This document shows positions 62,841 to 64,000 of a DNA stretch of 64,000 bases, piece after piece. Within the stretch, counting starts at the first letter, position 1. Each line of letters begins with the position of its first letter. The position numbers and the translations under genes were made by a program. This stretch comes from Luteibacter sp. SG786 (GTDB taxonomy: Bacteria; Pseudomonadota; Gammaproteobacteria; Xanthomonadales; Rhodanobacteraceae): NCBI RefSeq assembly GCF_011759605.1, contig NZ_JAAOYX010000001.1, positions 2,037,063-2,101,062 on the forward strand, written 5' to 3'. The notes below the pieces were generated by a model that searched no databases, was not told the origin of the DNA, and saw nothing but the letters and a program-made list of their open reading frames with translations.

Positions 62841-62872
62841 TTGACTCTTGACCTGGATCAAGGGTCTAGACT
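62841..62872 (+). promoter_or_regulatory. MerR-type promoter and operator
   Basis: TTGACT and TAGACT with an overlong 20-base spacer, the hallmark of MerR-controlled promoters. In the spacer a 9-6-9 dyad, GACTCTTGA/TCAAGGGTC (one mismatch, 62843-62866), is the expected operator. The predicted transcript start is 62879, the A of the ATG, so the message is probably leaderless. Confidence 0.72.
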
Positions 62873-62878
62873 TTGCCC

Positions 62879-63295
62879 ATGACCACACAATCTGCCCTCA
62901 CCATCGGCCGCGTCGCCCAGAGTGCCGGCGTCGCCATCGATACGATCCGGTTCTACGAGCGGGAAGGGCTGCTTCCCGAGCCAAGGCGCCGGCCCTCCGG
63001 CTACCGCGAATACGACATGGGTACCGTCGCGCGGCTGCGCTTCATCCGCCGTGCGAAGGACCTGGGGTTCACGCTCGAGGAGGTCCGCGAGCTCCTCGCC
63101 TTGTCGGCCGACCGGCACGGCGGCGTGGAAGGCGTGCGCGAGCGTGCTACGGCCCGGTTGCACGCCATCGAGGAACGGATCGCCGAACTGCAGCGCGTGC
63201 GCGACGGCCTGGCGGAACTCGTCGAGGCATGCCCCGGTCACGGCGCCCCGGAAGACTGTCCGATCCTCAAGGCACTGGCGGAGCCAGGCGCATGA
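62879..63295 (+). CDS. MerR-family heavy-metal regulator (CueR-like)
   Basis: A 138-residue MerR protein: IGRVAQSAGVAIDTIRFYEREGLLPEP (HTH and wing, residues ~9-36), RLRFIRRAKDLGFTLEEVRELL and a long dimer helix. The metal loop CPGHGAPEDCPILKAL has two cysteines in the CueR arrangement (one residue longer than in E. coli CueR). With the copper ATPase gene overlapping its stop, Cu(I)/Ag(I) sensing is likely. ATG 62879 fits the promoter; a TTG two codons earlier is unlikely. Confidence 0.88.
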   Translation: MTTQSALTIGRVAQSAGVAIDTIRFYEREGLLPEPRRRPSGYREYDMGTVARLRFIRRAKDLGFTLEEVRELLALSADRHGGVEGVRERATARLHAIEERIAELQRVRDGLAELVEACPGHGAPEDCPILKALAEPGA

Positions 63296-64000
63296 GCCAC
63301 AGCTGCTGTTCGCACGGCGCCGCCGCGACGCCGAAGGAAAACGTGGCACCGGCCCCGGCGGGGACGATTTATACCTGCCCCATGCATCCGGAGGTACGCC
63401 AGGAAGGCCCCGGTGCCTGCCCGAAGTGCGGCATGGCGCTCGAACCGGCCCAGCCTTCGCTCGATGTCGATGACGGCGAGGCCCGCGCGCTCGCACGGCG
63501 CCTTGCGATTCTCGCCGTCCTGACGGTCCCTGTCGTGGCGGTGGCGATGGGGCCGCACCTGTTCGGCTGGATGTGGCCCGAACCCTGGGCGACGGCCGCC
63601 CGCTGGAGCGAGGCGGTGCTGGCCACCGTGGTGGTGCTGTGGGGCGGGGCACCGTTCTTCGTCCGGGGCTGGCGTTCGCTGGTTCCCTGGTCGCCGAACA
63701 TGTACACGCTGATCGCGCTGGGCACGGGTGTGGCGTGGCTTTACAGCGCGGTGGCCTTCCTGGCGCCGTCGCTTTTCCCGCCCGCCATGCGCGACATGCA
63801 TGGGCATGTGGACGTCTATTTCGAATCGGCGGCCGTGATCGTCACGCTGGTGACCCTCGGCGATTTCCTCGAAGGGCGCGCGCGCCGGCGCACCGGCGAG
63901 GCGCTTCGCGGGCTCCTGGGCCTGGTGCCCAAGACCGCGCGGCGGCTGGGAGGCGACGGCACCGAAGAGGATGTGCCGCTGGACAGCCTGCGGGTGGGCG
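63292..64000 (+). CDS. copA: Copper-translocating P-type ATPase (3' truncated by window)
   Basis: The first 236 residues of a P1B-type ATPase. A His/Cys-rich start (SHSCCSHG) is followed by a YCPMHPEVRQ...CPKCGMALEP metal-binding domain (residues ~27-53) and the first membrane helices (LAILAVLTVPVVAVAMGPHL; AVLATVVVLWGGAPFFVRG; MYTLIALGTGVAWLYSAVAF; VIVTLVTLGDFLEG). The phosphorylation and CPC motifs lie beyond the end. The start overlaps the MerR stop (ATGA). Confidence 0.92.
   Translation, partial: MSHSCCSHGAAATPKENVAPAPAGTIYTCPMHPEVRQEGPGACPKCGMALEPAQPSLDVDDGEARALARRLAILAVLTVPVVAVAMGPHLFGWMWPEPWATAARWSEAVLATVVVLWGGAPFFVRGWRSLVPWSPNMYTLIALGTGVAWLYSAVAFLAPSLFPPAMRDMHGHVDVYFESAAVIVTLVTLGDFLEGRARRRTGEALRGLLGLVPKTARRLGGDGTEEDVPLDSLRVG

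Overview
The window is high-GC, densely packed bacterial DNA and reads like a chromosome segment of a gammaproteobacterium of the order Lysobacterales (Xanthomonadales), most likely family Rhodanobacteraceae (Luteibacter/Dyella-like). The best markers are the arginine cluster, which uses N-acetylornithine carbamoyltransferase, acetylcitrulline deacetylase and a fused acetylglutamate kinase-synthase; a DksA with a long Lys/Ala/Pro-rich N-terminus; and several TonB/CUT-style sugar genes. The placement is inferred from gene content only.

Layout. 1-3.0 kb: mtaD (partial), a YciI protein, ubiG, a HAD phosphatase of the Gph/MupP type and a degenerate squalene/phytoene-synthase-like protein, all overlapping or nearly so. 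3-10.3 kb: folE2, an M23 peptidase, dihydroorotase, yidD, dksA, sufE, cysS and a glycine-zipper envelope protein. 10.4-17.6 kb: the argF'-argG-argE'-argAB-argC-argH operon, preceded by what looks like an arginine leader-peptide attenuator. 17.7-22.8 kb: kynureninase, a secreted protein of unknown function, ACMSD and a FUSC transporter. 22.8-28.8 kb: a heptamer repeat array, an EfpL-type elongation factor, an SDR, GNAT acetyltransferases, HMG-CoA lyase and a biotin carboxylase subunit for leucine breakdown. 29-36.4 kb: slyD, outer-membrane phospholipase A, an EF-hand protein, a YcaQ glycosylase, a lipoprotein, two cold-shock genes flanking a 1-kb gene-free stretch with two inverted copies of a structured element, pirin and a DUF962 protein.

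36.4-40.8 kb holds a three-gene alpha-hydroxyketone quorum-sensing module: a CqsA/LqsA-type autoinducer synthase, an LqsR-type response regulator and a CqsS/LqsS-type histidine kinase. A cytochrome c'-like gene lies just upstream of the kinase. 40.9-47.3 kb: tcdA, a MocR-like aminotransferase, a GIY-YIG protein, a prolyl-4-hydroxylase-like oxygenase, two UDP-sugar enzymes and an ArsR/SRPBCC pair with clear operators. 47.4-50.5 kb: a split-borosin RiPP locus, made of an alpha-N-methyltransferase of the OphMA/SonM type and a small precursor-like protein. A perfect Crp/Clp-type site lies upstream and a TPR-GGDEF membrane protein directly downstream. 50.5-58.3 kb: a GH2/GH92/TonB-receptor glycan locus with two LacI-type operators. 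58.4-62.7 kb: an HlyD/FtsX/ABC export operon. 62.8-64.0 kb: a MerR regulator and a truncated copper P-type ATPase.

REP-like palindromic elements (four long copies and one short) sit in gene ends throughout. The strongest leads are the split borosin, the alpha-hydroxyketone system, the proposed arginine attenuator and the paired structured element between the cold-shock genes. No tRNA, rRNA, CRISPR array, insertion sequence or prophage was seen.
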